Below, piece after piece: positions 58,344 through 58,557 of a stretch of DNA of 58,557 bases. Source of the stretch: an uncultured Alphaproteobacteria bacterium (lineage in GTDB: Bacteria > Pseudomonadota > Alphaproteobacteria > HIMB59 > GCA-002718135); assembly GCA_902614395.1 (NCBI GenBank), contig CACMKW010000007.1, forward strand, positions 1-58,557, written 5' to 3'. The notes under the pieces were generated by a model. It was not told the DNA's origin and searched no databases. It saw nothing but the letters and a program-made list of their open reading frames with translations. Made by a program: the position numbers and the translations under genes. Numbering within the stretch: position 1 is the first letter of the stretch; each line of letters opens with the position of its first letter.

Positions 58344-58557
58344 ATGAATATTCTTCTTACAGGTGGGGCAGGTTATATTGGAAGCCACGCAGCTTTGTCA
58401 CTACTTGATAACGGTCATAAAGTTCATATTATTGATAACTTATCGACTGGAAATGAAATGTTAATTCCAAAAAAAGCAAAATTTACTAATTGTAATATTA
58501 ACAATGAAGAATTAATTTCTAATCTTATACAATCTAATAATTTTGATTTACTTATGC
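58344..58557 (+). CDS. galE: UDP-glucose 4-epimerase, N-terminal part (cut by window edge)
   Basis: Only the first 71 codons are in the window. They read [20 protein letters not shown] and [16 protein letters not shown], the NAD-binding start and the DNLSTG segment that are characteristic of GalE. The enzyme interconverts UDP-glucose and UDP-galactose. It is divergent from the GT41-like gene with 46 bases between them, consistent with a nucleotide-sugar and glycosylation locus continuing beyond the window. Confidence 0.9.
   Translation, partial: MNILLTGGAGYIGSHAALSLLDNGHKVHIIDNLSTGNEMLIPKKAKFTNCNINNEELISNLIQSNNFDLLM

Noticed and set aside
1-58557. CRISPR arrays, tRNA/rRNA genes, insertion sequences, riboswitches
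   Set aside because: I looked through the spacers on both strands and saw no repeat array, cloverleaf, transposase or known aptamer pattern. All gaps are under about 200 bases.

Overview
The window is strongly AT-rich, very gene-dense bacterial DNA. Genes usually overlap by 1-8 bases or sit a few bases apart, and no stretch without a gene exceeds about 200 bases. The largest gap is 16714-16905. Housekeeping genes look alphaproteobacterial, for example an lspA - DUF3035 lipoprotein pair. Together with the small genome style and the wealth of sugar ABC transporters, this points to a marine planktonic alphaproteobacterium of the SAR11-like/HIMB59-AEGEAN-169 kind. That placement is inference from style, not a phylogeny. 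I saw no tRNA, rRNA, CRISPR array, insertion sequence or phage gene.

Layout. (1) 1-9157 is a core block: xseA (cut by the left edge), tadA, a class I glutamine amidotransferase, rluB, rsmD, pgi, a DUF3035 lipoprotein, lspA, ileS and ribF. (2) 9200-16713 is a reverse-strand sugar operon: solute-binding protein (SBP), two CUT1 permeases, a 92-residue unknown, a PhyH-type dioxygenase, a MocA-type oxidoreductase, a ThuA-like protein and xylose isomerase. It has no ATPase gene of its own. (3) 16906-19449, forward: a putative glycoside hydrolase and glyoxalase I. (4) 19452-31078: two CUT2 (FrcBCA/RbsBC-like) import operons. Each ends in, or is preceded by, a di-iron membrane oxygenase of the fatty-acid-desaturase/MocD family, giving three such genes. 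A second PhyH dioxygenase, a second MocA-type dehydrogenase and a divergent PanB-like protein are mixed in. (5) 31199-36884: iolD, a hydroxyacid dehydrogenase and a third CUT2 importer, probably for inositol or a related cyclitol. (6) 36986-38270: a second hydroxyacid dehydrogenase and a Rieske-like small protein whose four ligand positions are all cysteine. (7) 38332-56174: an accessory catabolic block that contains nearly all of the non-phosphorylating L-fucose pathway (mutarotase, lactonase, fuconate dehydratase, keto-deoxy-fuconate dehydrogenase, diketo hydrolase, lactate oxidase). It also holds a complete CUT1 importer, a CoA-transferase, two MaoC proteins, an RraA-like aldolase, a signal-less SBP homologue and a MetE-like methyltransferase. 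(8) 56213-58557: a TPR/O-GlcNAc-transferase-like protein and the start of galE.

How it may work together. Abundant SBPs capture sugars and cyclitols. Permease/ATPase pairs import them. Oxygenases (desaturase-type di-iron enzymes and PhyH enzymes) may hydroxylate or demethylate them, MocA-type and SDR dehydrogenases oxidise them, and enolase-superfamily dehydratases, FAH hydrolase, RraA and IolD cleave them to central metabolites. The most interesting idea is that the three desaturase-type genes form MocD-like demethylases for methylated sugars or cyclitols, possibly served by the unusual four-cysteine Rieske-like protein. A repeated design also stands out: all five exported SBP genes have a near-perfect Shine-Dalgarno (SD) sequence. 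Four of the five are followed at once by a GC-rich stem-loop before the permease, and the fifth ends at an intrinsic terminator.
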